DNA of 64,000 nt from Ensifer sp. IC4062 (GCF_020193575.1 NZ_JADYVD010000007.1:62001-126000); one strand, 5' to 3'; counted from the first letter of the stretch, positions 8,354 through 17,337 are shown. The notes: generated by a model from the letters alone, not told the origin. Made by a program: numbers and translations.

Positions 8354-9265
8354 TCAAGCGTTCTTCCACAGAAGCGGCCGCGGCGCGAAGCCGAGTTTTT
8401 CCTTCGCCAGGGCATTGGAAGCGCCGGTCAGGCGGGTGTGGTAGTAGACCGCTTCCTCGCCCGCCGACTTCAGCGCGTCCTCGACACTCACACGCTTGGG
8501 CTCCGGCGCATCGACCCACCGGGCGAAGGCGGGCAGCCATTTAGAGACGGGCAGGGGATCGTCGTCGACGACATTGTAGACGCCCGGCTCGGCTGTCAGC
8601 GACGCGACTGTCGCGGCGATCGCGTCATCGATGTGCACGAACGACCAGACGCCATTTCCATCGCCGATGATCGCCGACTCTCCCTTGCGCGCCTGATCCG
8701 CAATGGCTCCCTCTGGCCGGTACCAGGTGCCGGGACCGTAGAAGAAGCCGTAGCGCAGCACGACGCCGTTGAGCGATGGCGAGGCAAGCACCCGGTCCTC
8801 ATAGGCGCCGATGGTGCGTGTGCTCTCGCCGATCTCGCCGGGCGCGTCGTATCTCAGTCTGGCGCTCTCATCGGCGAGCTCTCCTGTCGGAGCCTCCAGG
8901 TAGAAGCCGCGAGACTGCATGATATAGCGGCGGACGCCGAGTTTTTCCGCCGCGGCAAGCAGATTGGCGCCGCCTTCGCGGTGAAGGCGCGTATCGTTCG
9001 GCATCGCCTTGATGATGTCCGCCGGATTGGCCGGAAGCCAGGTGAGCTGGTCGATCACCACGTCCGGCGCTGCCGCCTCGATCGCTTTATGAACAGCCTC
9101 GGGATCGAAGGCGTCCGCAAAAGACGCCTCCGCCCCGAGCTCACGCAGACGATCTGACCCCGGACCGGGGCGGGTCATGCCGGTCACCTGATGGCCGAGC
9201 GTCAAGAGCGCCCGGACGAGCGGGAGGCCGACGGCGCCAGTGGCACCTGCGATAAATATCTTCAT
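8354..9265 (-). CDS. NAD(P)-dependent epimerase/dehydratase (extended SDR)
   Basis: The start at 9265 (MKIFIAGATGAVG) is chosen because AAGGAG lies seven bases upstream; it gives 303 residues. The Rossmann GATGAVG glycine motif sits at residues 7-13, and the C-terminal half has substrate-domain motifs (VVLRYGFFYGPGTWYRPEG, FVHIDDAIAATV, YNVVDDDPLPV). The canonical catalytic YxxxK is not evident (the equivalent reads GAYEDRVL), so it belongs with atypical extended SDRs whose activity is uncertain. It stands alone, with a RIME-type repeat upstream. Confidence 0.8.
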   Translation of the reverse strand: MKIFIAGATGAVGLPLVRALLTLGHQVTGMTRPGPGSDRLRELGAEASFADAFDPEAVHKAIEAAAPDVVIDQLTWLPANPADIIKAMPNDTRLHREGGANLLAAAEKLGVRRYIMQSRGFYLEAPTGELADESARLRYDAPGEIGESTRTIGAYEDRVLASPSLNGVVLRYGFFYGPGTWYRPEGAIADQARKGESAIIGDGNGVWSFVHIDDAIAATVASLTAEPGVYNVVDDDPLPVSKWLPAFARWVDAPEPKRVSVEDALKSAGEEAVYYHTRLTGASNALAKEKLGFAPRPLLWKNA

Positions 9266-9362
9266 AGCCAACTCCTTGGTTGAGAGCATCTCACGGTTTC
9301 AGGTACACGGTGGCAGTCTGCTGCTGTCTCGTCCGTGCCGTGCAGCCGGACTTCTCCTTCCC

Positions 9363-9479
9363 CCTCATTCCTGTGCTTGTCACAGGAATCCAGCCAGCCC
9401 AAGTCTTTGGGCTGAAAGGAGTCTTCAGCGCCGCAGACGCGGCGCTGCTTGATCCCTGTGACGAGCACAGGGATGAGGG
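9363..9479. repeat. RIME-type palindromic repeat (copy a)
   Basis: About 117 bp made of nested palindromes. The outer arms are CATTCCTGTGCTTGTCACAGG and, at the other end, CCCTGTGACGAGCACAGGG-ATGAGG. The inner part holds CCCAAGTCTTTGGG and the GC-rich AGCGCCGCAGACGCGGCGCT. At least eight related copies or fragments occur in this window. A conserved flank (GAAAGCATCCGCCAAACC) follows the core here and at other copies, so the full unit is longer than the core. Confidence 0.88.
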
Positions 9480-9618
9480 CGGAGAAAGCATCCGCCAAAC
9501 CCATTACGCTGCGTTCATGTACGGTGCGGTGAAACCGCAATCGCTCTCACTCTTTGAAATAACGCAGTTCCTGACAGAAATCCCTGTGCTGGGATTGCGT
9601 AGAGCGCTTCGCCCGTCT

Positions 9619-10074
9619 CTAACTTTCCAGCGCGGCCTGTGGCGTATTGCGGAAACTGATCGCCATCCGGTTGTAGGTGTTCATCAGACCGATCGCGATC
9701 GTGAGATCGACGAGTTCGCGCTCGTCGAACACAGCCCGCACAGCCTCGTAGTCTTCGTTCGGCACGTTGGTCTCGGCCACGCGCGTCACCGTTTCGGCCC
9801 AGGCGAGGGCGGCCCGCTCACGCTCGTCGAAGAGATTGCCGGCTTCCCTCCACGCCTGCACCAGCGCGATCTTTTCGATTTTCTGGTCCTTTTTCATCAG
9901 GTCGCGCGTGTGCATGTCGAGGCAGTAGGCGCAGTTGTTGATCTGCGAGATACGAAGATAGACCAGATCGACCAGCACCGGAGGGAGGCTGCTCTGCATG
10001 ATGTAGCCGTAGACTCCGCCAAGCGCTTTGACGCCGGCCGGTGCGATCTGGTTGTAGTCGAGACGCTTGCTCAC
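9619..10074 (-). CDS. AhpD-like carboxymuconolactone-decarboxylase-fold peroxidase
   Basis: A 151-residue protein of the CMD/AhpD superfamily. The redox motif NNCAYCLDMH puts Cys48, Cys51 and His55 in the CxxC-x3-H arrangement typical of alkylhydroperoxidase-like members, which use the cysteines to reduce peroxides or disulfides. It is the second gene of a leftward operon with the cupin gene (19-base gap) and is divergent from the MocR regulator. Carboxymuconolactone decarboxylase itself is unlikely, because those proteins lack the CxxC. Confidence 0.88.
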   Translation of the reverse strand: MSKRLDYNQIAPAGVKALGGVYGYIMQSSLPPVLVDLVYLRISQINNCAYCLDMHTRDLMKKDQKIEKIALVQAWREAGNLFDERERAALAWAETVTRVAETNVPNEDYEAVRAVFDERELVDLTIAIGLMNTYNRMAISFRNTPQAALES

Positions 10075-10093
10075 TTGATTGCTTCCTTAAGAG

Positions 10094-10516
10094 TTAGTCT
10101 TGCTCGATGTTGGTGGTCAGGGCCTTTTCGTCGCTGTCGGCGACGAAAACGGCGAGCAGCTTTGCGGGCTTGGTCTTGCTCGCATTGCGGCTGACGAGGT
10201 GTTTGGCCGCCGGTGGTTCGTACCAGCTCTCGCCGGCGCGGTAGGTCTGTGTCGGGCCGTCATTGACCTTCGACTCGATTTCTCCGGAGAGGACGTAGGC
10301 GAAGATGAAGGACGAATCCGCGTGCGTGTGCGGGGCGGAGGCGCCACCCGGCGGGTAATCGACGATAAACGCGGTCAGCGTCTTGCCCGGAATGTTGGGT
10401 ATCGCCTTTTCAAAGTGCGGCGTGACAACATCGCCGGGGTCATGCGCCGCGGCCGGTATTGCGGTGGCGATTGCGAGGGCGGCGCCGACAGCGCCAATCA
10501 AAGATCGTATGGTCAT
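10094..10516 (-). CDS. Periplasmic cupin-domain protein
   Basis: A 140-residue protein: a signal peptide ending AIPAAAHDP (cleavage near residue 24), then a single small cupin domain with metal-ligand motifs PHTHADSSFIFAYVLSGEIE and a second His in PPAAKHLVS. It is expected in the periplasm, with unknown substrate; cupins of this size are often dioxygenase-like or binding proteins. It leads the operon with the AhpD-like gene and lies 105 bases from the divergent MocR gene, which probably controls it. Confidence 0.85.
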   Translation of the reverse strand: MTIRSLIGAVGAALAIATAIPAAAHDPGDVVTPHFEKAIPNIPGKTLTAFIVDYPPGGASAPHTHADSSFIFAYVLSGEIESKVNDGPTQTYRAGESWYEPPAAKHLVSRNASKTKPAKLLAVFVADSDEKALTTNIEQD

Positions 10517-10586
10517 GACGACGGTTCTCCTTTGCGTATGGTCATGATGACGTTTCTTCCTTGCCGCCTACAAATGACGGTATTCT

Positions 10587-10611
10587 GGTTCTAAAAAAAG
10601 CACCAAGAACC
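10587..10611. promoter_or_regulatory. Inverted-repeat operator candidate between cupin operon and mocR
   Basis: GGTTCT and AGAACC are separated by 13 bases, in the space between the divergent cupin operon and the MocR-type regulator gene. The location fits a site bound by that regulator. Confidence 0.4.
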
Positions 10612-10621
10612 GGCAAAAATC

Positions 10622-12043
10622 GTGTACCAAGAGAGCATGGACCAGCCGCTGAAACTGGAACTCGACCGGTCTGCGAAGACGCCGCTGGCCGAGCAGATAC
10701 GAAAGGGCATCAGCACCGCGATCGAAAGCGGGGTGCTCGCCCCGGGCGCGCGCCTGCCGTCCTGGCTCGATCTTGCGGCCCAGCTAGGTGTTGCGCGCGG
10801 CACAGTGCGCACCGCCTATGAGAAGCTCTCCGCTGCCCAGTTGATCATTGCCTCGCGCGCGGCCGGAACCCGTGTCGCGGAACAGCCTGCCGCGATTGCC
10901 CGGGGCGAACAGCCGCCCGATCCCGGCTCGTTCATGGAGCAGTATCTGGAAATGACGGCGGGCCCGGCGATCTTCCAGATGGGCGTGCCTGCGCAGGAAA
11001 CCTTTCCCGCGACGCTCTTCGCCAGGATCCGCTCGCAGGCCGTCCGGGCGGAGTCGAGCGCGCCGGCGATGTATCCCGACCCGCGCGGCGAACTCGAACT
11101 GCGGCGGGAAATCGCCGCCTATGTCGCCGTCGCGCGCCGGATCGAGTGCGCGCCTTCCGAGGTCATCATTACCGGCGGATACGCCAGCGGCCTCGGACTG
11201 GCGCTCCGTGTGCTCGGCCTCGAGGGACGGAAGGTGTGGATGGAAGAACCCGGCTTCCCATTCACCCGGCACGGGCTGGAGCTTGCGCGATTGTCGCTGG
11301 CGCCGATCCCGGTAGACGCCGACGGCATCGATGTCGACCACGGCATCCGCCATGCCCCGGATGCGGCGCTGGTCGTCGTAACGCCGGGCCAACAGGCACC
11401 GCTCGGGCCCACCTTGTCGCTGGCGCGGCGGCTGCGCCTTCTCGACTGGGCTGCCCGGAGCGAAGCCTGGGTGATCGAGGACGACTATCTCAGCGAATTG
11501 CAGCTCGATGGCCGCGCGGCGCCGGCGCTCGCCTCGCTCGATCGCGCCGGGCGCGTCATTCACATCGGCTCCTTCAGCAAGACGATCAGCCCGGCGCTGA
11601 GGCTCGGTTTTGTCGTCGCGCCGCCGGCGCTCGCATCCCGTTTTGCGGAGGTCGCGGCCTGCCTCGCGCCGCCTCCGGGACCATCCGTGCAGCTCGCAAC
11701 CGCCGAGTTCATGCGTGAGGGCCACTATATGCGGCACCTCAGACGCACCAAGCGCGTCTATGCTGCCCAACGCGACGCCCTGCTGAAATGCCTTCCGCCG
11801 GGCGCCGGGGAGGTGACGGTGGCCGGCCTAGCGGTGCTGCTGCACTTGCCGGAGGGGGCGCCGGACGTTTCCATCATCAGGGAAACGCTGGCATTCGGAA
11901 TGGCCCCGGCACCGCTTTCGGTCTGGTATGCGTCGCCGGATACCGCAAAATCCGGCTTGCTTCTGGGCCTCGCGACCGCGCCGCAACGGCAGCTCGCAAG
12001 ATCCTGCGACCGTCTGCTTGGGATAATAGGACGTTTCGCGTGA
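10622..12043 (+). CDS. MocR/PdxR-type GntR regulator with aminotransferase domain
   Basis: A 473-residue fusion of a GntR winged helix (about residues 10-80: PLAEQIRKGISTAIESG, LAAQLGVARGTVRTAYEKL) and a fold-type I aminotransferase domain. The PLP-binding lysine is Lys320 in GSFSKTISPALRLG; IEDDYLSEL and TPGQQAPLG are other family marks. MocR proteins sense PLP or PLP adducts and usually regulate a divergent neighbour, here the cupin/AhpD-like operon. The GTG at 10622 has AAGAACCGG at a good distance; an ATG at 10637 (MDQPLKLEL) is the alternative but has poor ribosome-site spacing. Confidence 0.88.
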   Translation: MYQESMDQPLKLELDRSAKTPLAEQIRKGISTAIESGVLAPGARLPSWLDLAAQLGVARGTVRTAYEKLSAAQLIIASRAAGTRVAEQPAAIARGEQPPDPGSFMEQYLEMTAGPAIFQMGVPAQETFPATLFARIRSQAVRAESSAPAMYPDPRGELELRREIAAYVAVARRIECAPSEVIITGGYASGLGLALRVLGLEGRKVWMEEPGFPFTRHGLELARLSLAPIPVDADGIDVDHGIRHAPDAALVVVTPGQQAPLGPTLSLARRLRLLDWAARSEAWVIEDDYLSELQLDGRAAPALASLDRAGRVIHIGSFSKTISPALRLGFVVAPPALASRFAEVAACLAPPPGPSVQLATAEFMREGHYMRHLRRTKRVYAAQRDALLKCLPPGAGEVTVAGLAVLLHLPEGAPDVSIIRETLAFGMAPAPLSVWYASPDTAKSGLLLGLATAPQRQLARSCDRLLGIIGRFA

Positions 12044-12324
12044 GGGCTCGGGGGGCATCCGGGAGCGCGCCGGCCCGGACCCTCTTCACCCACGCCCTCC
12101 CTTTCCGGAAGAGTGCGGAGCCGGGCCGTTGAAGCCGCATTTGGCCGCTCGGCTGGCGGGCCGGACTATTCGTATCAAAGTGTATCGAGATACCTCAGCT
12201 TCAGCATTCGATTACATTACTGAGGCAGTCGTGAAACATCCCATACACGAAAAACGAGCTTTGTGTTTCGTGGGCCGAAAGGCGGGAAGCCTCGGCAAAG
12301 TCGAACCACACAAAGGAAGAAACC
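12044..12324. other. Intergenic region with small palindromes upstream of the VOC gene
   Basis: No gene is supported. GTATC-GA-GATAC (12182-12193) and a CTCAG/CTGAG pair around 12195-12225 could be regulatory sites for the VOC gene, but nothing ties them to a regulator. Confidence 0.3.
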
Positions 12325-12741
12325 ATGGCCGCCAAAGCCGCACATCAGTTGCTGGGACATGCCGTTGTAGGAACCAACGACCTGGCCGCTGCAGCAAACT
12401 TCTATGACAAATTGTTCGCCCTGTTCGGAGTAGGACGCATTCTCGAACAGCCCGGCAGGGCAGTGTACTTCGGCACGACCGGTCTCGAGTTTGGCGTCAC
12501 CAATCCCTACAACGGCGAAGGTGCCACGATCGGCAACGGCAACATGGTTGCGCTCAGCGCGCGCTCCCGTGCGCACGTTGATGAAGTGCATGCGCTCGCC
12601 CTGAAGCTTGGTGGGACCGATGAGGGCGGGCCGGGGCCGCGTGGTCCCAACCAGGATGGTCCGTACTGTGCGTACTTCCGCGACCTCGACGGCAACAAGC
12701 TGCTCGTCTTCCGCGCCGGCCCGGACGAAGCCCAGGGCTAG
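12325..12741 (+). CDS. VOC-superfamily protein (glyoxalase/bleomycin-resistance fold)
   Basis: A 138-residue single-module VOC protein. It starts HQLLGHAVVGTNDLAAAANFYD-like, with a metal-ligand His near the N-terminus, and ends with YCAYFRDLDGNKLLVF, the typical C-terminal Glu/Asp-region strand. Substrates of such stand-alone VOC proteins range from glutathione adducts to antibiotics and cannot be inferred. An excellent ribosome site (AAAGGAAG) precedes the ATG. It appears monocistronic, with a RIME-type repeat downstream. Confidence 0.85.
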   Translation: MAAKAAHQLLGHAVVGTNDLAAAANFYDKLFALFGVGRILEQPGRAVYFGTTGLEFGVTNPYNGEGATIGNGNMVALSARSRAHVDEVHALALKLGGTDEGGPGPRGPNQDGPYCAYFRDLDGNKLLVFRAGPDEAQG

Positions 12742-12829
12742 GTCATTTCATTGTTTTGTTGAAACCACAGTACACGACAGTACGCGGCTGTACCTCGCCA
12801 GTTGCGGTGCGGTAAGGTTTTTCTCCGAT

Positions 12830-12948
12830 CCTCATTCCTGTGCTTGTCACAGGAATCCAGCCAGCCCAAGTCCCTGGGCCGAAAGAACTCTTCCGCGCCG
12901 CCGACGCGGCGCTGCTGGATCCCTGTGACAAGCACAGGGATGACGGCG
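12830..12948. repeat. RIME-type palindromic repeat (copy b)
   Basis: Full-length copy in the same orientation as copy a: CTCATTCCTGTGCTTGTCACAG on the left, a GC-rich inner palindrome GCGCCGCCGACGCGGCGC, and CCCTGTGACAAGCACAGGGAT on the right. A flank GTTGCGGTGCGGTAAGG precedes it and GAAAAGCATCCGCCAA follows; both recur at other copies. Confidence 0.88.
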
Positions 12949-13009
12949 GAGAAAAGCATCCGCCAATCCTATACGTTCCTGTCGTGTACTGTGTTGAAAC
13001 AGTGAAAAT

Positions 13010-13076
13010 CATCTAACTCTTTGAAACTACGCCATTCCAGACGGAAGACCTTTACACAACTTTCCTGGAATTGCTC
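13010..13076. repeat. Second-type intergenic repeat (GACGGAAAACCGTCACAC family)
   Basis: A moderately diverged copy with the landmarks CTCTTTGAAACTACGC, CCAGACGGAAGACC and TTTCCTGGAATTGC. Better copies occur at 17257-17314 and 50890-50952. This copy lies 80-150 bases upstream of the EamA gene start. Confidence 0.6.
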
Positions 13077-13083
13077 CAAAAAC

Positions 13084-13113
13084 CGATTGCTCAACCTTTC
13101 GATCGAGCAATCG
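13084..13113. promoter_or_regulatory. 9-bp inverted repeat upstream of the EamA gene
   Basis: CGATTGCTC and GAGCAATCG are separated by 12 bases and end 45 bases before the ATG of the broken EamA permease. It may be an operator or an mRNA hairpin; no regulator gene lies next to it. Confidence 0.4.
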
Positions 13114-13157
13114 CCTTCTCTGCAAGCACGCAACAACCCTTGAACCCAGGTGCTTCA

Positions 13158-14110
13158 ATGACGAGCTCCATGATGATCGGCGTCGTCGCCGCGCTTTTTG
13201 CCGCCTTTGCGTGGTCGCTGAATTTCATCGTTCCCTTCGTCATAGGCGACTATTCCGTTTTTGACTTTGCGCTGTTCCGGTTTGTGATCTCCGGCGTGCT
13301 GGGCTTGGGATTTCTGGCGTTCTCAAGAAAAGCCCTGCGCGGGCTAAGGTTTCACGACCTGTTGACAACAGCCTGGCTCGGTTCATCGGGTATCTCGGTT
13401 ATTTTCTGACCGTCGTTGGCGCCGCCATATTTGCGGGTCCGGTGATTGCACCCGCATTTCTGGCATTCGTGCCCGTAGTACTGGCGATCGTGGGCAATTT
13501 GCGCCAGCGAAGCGCGGCGTGGAATTCCCTGATCCTGCCGCTCACACTGGCTGTGGTTGGCTTGTCCCTCGTCAACATCAGTGTATTCGATCCAGACAGC
13601 TTGGCGACCAAGCGGTCACTCTCGATCGGCATTCCGCTGGCGATTGCCGCCGTATCGCTGTGGACGTGGTTCGGCATTGCCAATCAGAGTGCCCTTGCCA
13701 AACGCCCAGGCATGGATGCTGGGGTTTGGACCGCGCTCATCATGACTGGCGGCGGGATCGAGATGCTGGCCTTCATGCCTGTTGGTCTCGCCTTGGGCGT
13801 ATTCGAGATACCGCGGCTCGGTCTCGGCTGGGACGTCGCTGCTCCTCTCTACCTGTGGGGAACGGGTCTGGCCTTTCTGGCCTCGGTCGGCGGTGCATGG
13901 GCGTGGACGATTGCCTCGCAACGGCTGCCTGTCGCTCTTTCCGCCCAATTGATCGTGTCTGAAACAGTTTTCGGCACGATGTTCGGCCTTGCCGTGCATG
14001 GCCGTTCGCCAACGGTTCTGGAGATTGCCGGAATTGCGGTTCTGACGGCAGGCGTTTTGACCGCTGTCCGGGCCTTCCATGGAGGGGGCAGACAATCGGC
14101 GGTCGCTTGA
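13158..14110 (+). pseudogene. EamA/DMT-family permease, broken by one frameshift
   Basis: The ATG at 13158 opens a reading frame with EamA transmembrane segments (AALFAAFAWSLNFIVPFVIG) that ends early at 13409. Homology continues in another frame: around 13380-13382 the frame must shift by a one-base gain to read GFIGYLGYFLTVVGAAIFAG and on to the stop at 14110. Joined, the protein would be about 317 residues with ten helices, the normal length for this transporter family. A single-base deletion, either real or a sequencing error, explains everything. If real, the truncated product of 83 residues would not transport. Confidence 0.8.
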
Positions 14111-14328
14111 TATTTGCGGATGGAACTGGGCTGTCGCCATCTGCGCCGGATCGCCGAAATTACTGGGCATGTCCGGCGCTGGCGCCACAAGCGGATGCAA
14201 GAATGTTCGAGTATCTGATGCCGTTCCCATCGGCGCGGCGAAGGTTTATCGTACCGAGCATCGGAGCTGCCGGGCGAGGGGCGCCGCGGCGCGAACGATC
14301 ACGCACTGGAAAAAAGGGGGTACAGGCC

Positions 14329-14688
14329 ATGTACACGACCAGAATGCTCAGTGCCGCCATGCTTTTTCTCACCGGTCCAGCCTTCGCGGCCGACCTACTG
14401 CCGGACCTGGTGATGCCGGTCAGCCACGGCGTTTCGCGGGCTGACCGGCCGACCGTCGACCGCTGCAACGAGGCTATCGCCCAATGGGCCGCGCCATACA
14501 ATCCGGTCTCCGTCGAGACTAGCCTCGCCGAGCCGGTGCGCGCCGGCGCCGGCGGCGCGCGGATCGCCACGCTGGCGGTCAAGATCGACTACCTGCGCCA
14601 GGGTGGCATCGAGCCGCGCTCCGCGACTATCGCCTGCACGGTGGCTCGGAACGGCGAGGTCAGTGTCGCTGTCGTCAAGCAAGGATAG
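14329..14688 (+). CDS. Small secreted protein of unknown function
   Basis: The ATG at 14329, preceded by AAAAGGGGG, gives 119 residues. Residues 1-20 (MYTTRMLSAAMLFLTGPAFA) form a clear signal peptide, then a mature domain with two cysteines (DRCNEAI and TIACTVARNG), which could form a disulfide in the periplasm. I do not recognise the family. A longer in-frame reading to 14107 overlaps the EamA 3' end and lacks the signal-peptide logic. Confidence 0.65.
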   Translation: MYTTRMLSAAMLFLTGPAFAADLLPDLVMPVSHGVSRADRPTVDRCNEAIAQWAAPYNPVSVETSLAEPVRAGAGGARIATLAVKIDYLRQGGIEPRSATIACTVARNGEVSVAVVKQG

Positions 14689-14754
14689 ACCGGGGCAAGG
14701 GCAGGGGGCCAGGGCAACCCCCTGAGCCTCCGCCGGCACCGCGCTAGGTCAGCT

Positions 14755-14855
14755 CGCTACAGCGAGCATCCCGTTGGACGCGCAAGGTCGCCGTAGCGCT
14801 TTGAATTGCTGGATGATCTTCTCCCTACCGGTTCCGATTTAGAAAATGATGCAGT
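14755..14855. repeat. Two-palindrome intergenic repeat, degenerate, inverted orientation
   Basis: Decayed copy of the element best seen at 19385, 48573, 59200 and 62153. It keeps GTAGCGCTTTGAATTGCTG and part of the arm pairs (TTCCGATTT). The left end has a local hairpin GCTCGC-TACA-GCGAGC. No gene lies in 14689-14979. Confidence 0.55.
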
Positions 14856-14979
14856 AGAGCCTGCGACCTCGCGTGTGGGATCATCGAACGTTTGCCTGGC
14901 GGCTCGGGAGCATGCGAGAGCGCGGTCGGTGGTGCCGCCTTCATGAGCGGGGACGATCTCTCGGAACCCGAAGCCCCCT

Positions 14980-15318
14980 TTGGCCGTTGCATTCTCCATG
15001 ACAGGAGATTTGATACGGCGTTCACTCAGTGCATTGGCGATCGCGACCGCTCGTCCTCAAGCGTTTCTGATCGTCATCGCCTACGGTGCATTATGGCTTA
15101 TCCTTGAGCCTGAGACCTTCGACATGCACGGCCTGGCCACGCTTATCGTGTGGGTGATGACATTGATCATTCAGCGCGCCGAGCACGGCGACACCCAGGC
15201 GATCCACGCAAAGCTCGACGGACTGCTTCATTCCGACGAGCGGGCTCCGGACAGGCTTGCGGAGATCGACGCGGCGGAACCCGAAGACATCGAGGACGCG
15301 AGGCAAAAGAACAGCTAG
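14980..15318 (+). CDS. Small membrane protein of the low-affinity iron permease family
   Basis: A short protein (112 residues from TTG 14980, or 106 from ATG 14998) with two membrane segments (ARPQAFLIVIAYGALWLI and TLIVWVMTLIIQ). The C-terminal cytoplasmic tail (QRAEHGDTQAIHAKLDGLL, then LAEIDAAEPEDIEDARQ) is characteristic of small bacterial proteins assigned to the Fet4-like low-affinity iron permease family. Iron transport by such short homologues is not established. Neither start has a good ribosome site, and an upstream stop at 14944 limits the choice. Confidence 0.7.
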   Translation: MAVAFSMTGDLIRRSLSALAIATARPQAFLIVIAYGALWLILEPETFDMHGLATLIVWVMTLIIQRAEHGDTQAIHAKLDGLLHSDERAPDRLAEIDAAEPEDIEDARQKNS

Positions 15319-16245
15319 CCTCCCGTCCGCCTTCTCCCGGCAGCGCTGGCGCTTGAACTCTCGCGATGCGAGAGGGTTGCGACGTCCGAAGCACAGGACG
15401 GGCGCGAATGAGGGCTTGCCCTTATCGTAAAGGAGTCTCTTCGATCGCATACATGCGCCTTGGGCGCGAAGCAGAGGCCAGAGCTGCCGTCGCGAAGATG
15501 CTTGAAGCCGCTCGATCCAGCCCTCGTCCGCGATCCCTCCATCCTCGATCAAGCCGCCGCTGATCTCGCGCGCGCCGGGCTTCCGAGTGGCTCTCCACAA
15601 TAGCCTCGACTCCGCTCAGGTGATTGCCTTGGCCGGGAAGGTCCAAACAGCGGACCAGGGGACCGTGCTCGAACTCCACCAGTCGGGAAATTAGCAAGCC
15701 CGAACAAGCTTCAGCCGATTGCGCGGAACTAGTGCACGGCGAGCCGCGGTATGCTTGAGCGCGAACAACAACCGTTCGTGCAAAAAGATTGGTTGTACCC
15801 TTCGCCGTCGACACGCAAAAAGGGGGCTGGTCTATGGGTTGACGATGGTGCTTCGGCTTCTGCGCCGCTCTCATTCCACTTTCAGAGGGCGTTTCCGCGA
15901 ATGTTCAGGAATCCCTCCGACCGGAATGCCGCCCGAAACGAACTCATCGATCTCGTCTACCGGCACTGTACGGCGAATGGGCCTGTCGCTCGCCCCGTCA
16001 CCAATGGCCACGGTGCTCGTGGCTTCGTCTCCTGTCTTCTTTTTCCACTGTCATTCCTGTGTGCAGCCCCGAGCCGCGCTTTTCGCAGCGCGGAAGATCC
16101 CGCCTGTTCGCGGGCTACTTGGCACTCACCTTCGCCCCAGTGAATTTCCGGACGGACGATATTTACTTTTATAATTATATAATGCAAATTGCCTTCGTCT
16201 TGGCTCAGGAGGTGAGCCTCTCACGACGCGTGGAGGAGAATCGCG
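15319..16245. other. Decayed region with gene and repeat remnants
   Basis: No intact gene is supported. Besides the TPR-like remnant at 15451-15603, the strand continues in a third frame as HNSLDSAQVIALAGKV and ends at 15694, which may be another fragment. Around 16049-16110 there is a partial RIME-type repeat (GTCATTCCTGTG and a GC-rich inverted pair). The AT-rich segment 16160-16190 precedes tctC and probably holds its promoter. Confidence 0.45.
15451..15603 (+). pseudogene. Remnant of a TPR-containing regulator C-terminus
   Basis: One frame reads AYMRLGREAEARAAVAKMLEA, a tetratricopeptide helix pair; a neighbouring frame continues DPSILDQAAADLARAGLPSG and stops. This matches the C-terminal layout of rhizobial winged-helix or cyclase proteins with TPR tails (compare the DGLRLAGLPEA end of the gene at 56216). 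At least one frameshift and loss of the whole N-terminal part are needed, so it is a fragment. The assignment is by resemblance only. Confidence 0.4.
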
Positions 16246-17217
16246 ATGCGCAAATTTTTTGGACGTGGCCTTGCGGCCGTGGCGGTTGCAGGTTTGCTGG
16301 CGGCAAGCACGGGTCCGGTGGCTGCAAAGGATCTCGAGCTGACAATAACCGCACCGGCAGGCGCCGGCGGCGGGTGGGACTCGGCCGCTCGTTCGCTGCA
16401 GGAAGTGATGATGGCGACTGGCGAGGCAAAGAGCGTCCAGGTCGTCAACGTGCCGGGAGCAGGGGGCACGGTCGGCCTTGCCCAGTTCATCGGCTCGGCC
16501 AAGGGTAATCCGGATCAGCTGTTCGTCGCGGGCATCACGCTTGTCGGCGCGAGCATTTCGAACAAGTCGCCGGTCGACCTCACACAAATTACGCCGATCG
16601 CCCGCCTGACCGGCGATCCGCTCGTCATCGTCGTGCCGAAGGATTCTCCGATCCAGACGATAGACGACCTTCTGAAGACCATCAAGGAGGACGTTGCCAA
16701 GACGATCTGGGTTGGCGGATCGGCGGGCGGCGCCGATCACATTCTGGCGGCGCTCGTCACCAAGGCGGCCGGCGCGGATCCGAGCAAGATCAACTACGTT
16801 GCCTATTCCGGCGGCGGCGAATCGCTCGCTGCAATGCTCGGTGGGCAGGCGACGGCCGGCGTCTCCGGCTATGGCGAGTGGGAAGGCCAGATCAAGTCCG
16901 GCGACCTGCGCGCGCTTGCAATCTCCTATCCTGAGCCGATCGAAGGCATTGAGGCGCAGCCGCTCAAAGCGCAAGGCCTCGACATCGAGCTCGTCAACTG
17001 GCGCGGCGTGTTCGCCGCTCCCGAGCTCAATGGTGAGGATCTGGAGGCGCTGAAGACCGCGGTCGCCAACACGCTCAAGTCGCCGCAGTGGCAGGAGGTT
17101 CTGAAGACCCGCGGATGGACGGATTACTACGCGCCATCCGACGAGTTCAAGACCTTCATAGGCTCCGAAACCGAGCGCGTCAGAGGCATTCTGACCTCCA
17201 TCGGCCTCGCCAACTGA
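16246..17217 (+). CDS. tctC: Tripartite tricarboxylate transporter, periplasmic binding protein
   Basis: A 323-residue TctC/Bug-family receptor. The signal peptide (residues 1-27, ending PVAA) leads to ITAPAGAGGGWDSAARSL and VVNVPGAGGTVGLAQF, the two Bug-family loops that hold a carboxylate ligand. It would capture a tricarboxylate or related acid in the periplasm and hand it to TctAB. GGAGGAG lies upstream of the ATG. It is first of the tctC-tctB-tctA operon. The AT-rich leader contains ATGCAAAT (16182-16189), also present before the aconitase gene, possibly a site for the GntR regulator at 19524. Confidence 0.93.
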   Translation: MRKFFGRGLAAVAVAGLLAASTGPVAAKDLELTITAPAGAGGGWDSAARSLQEVMMATGEAKSVQVVNVPGAGGTVGLAQFIGSAKGNPDQLFVAGITLVGASISNKSPVDLTQITPIARLTGDPLVIVVPKDSPIQTIDDLLKTIKEDVAKTIWVGGSAGGADHILAALVTKAAGADPSKINYVAYSGGGESLAAMLGGQATAGVSGYGEWEGQIKSGDLRALAISYPEPIEGIEAQPLKAQGLDIELVNWRGVFAAPELNGEDLEALKTAVANTLKSPQWQEVLKTRGWTDYYAPSDEFKTFIGSETERVRGILTSIGLAN

Positions 17218-17256
17218 TGGTGTGACGCGCGGGGAGGAGTCTTAACCGACTCCTTC

Positions 17257-17314
17257 AACTCCTTGAAATTGCACAGTCCCGGACGGAAAACCGTCACACG
17301 CTTTTGCGGAATTG
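17257..17314. repeat. Second-type intergenic repeat (GACGGAAAACCGTCACAC family) between tctC and tctB
   Basis: A well-preserved copy: CCTTGAAATTGCACAGTCCC, then GGACGGAAAACCGTCACACG with an internal ACGGAAAACCGT palindrome, then GCGGAATTGC. It sits inside the tct operon between binding protein and small permease genes, where it could set different expression of tctC and tctBA. Confidence 0.7.
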
Positions 17315-17337
17315 CGTTCGGGTGACGAGGAATAACC

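Noticed and set aside
9363-9479. Tandem palindromes as a CRISPR array
   Set aside because: The copies are dispersed single units with inverted symmetry, not short direct repeats with regular spacers; no cas genes are present.
15719-16174. Forward 151-codon frame before tctC
   Set aside because: No start signals, no family pattern, and it contains a RIME fragment; treated as decayed DNA.
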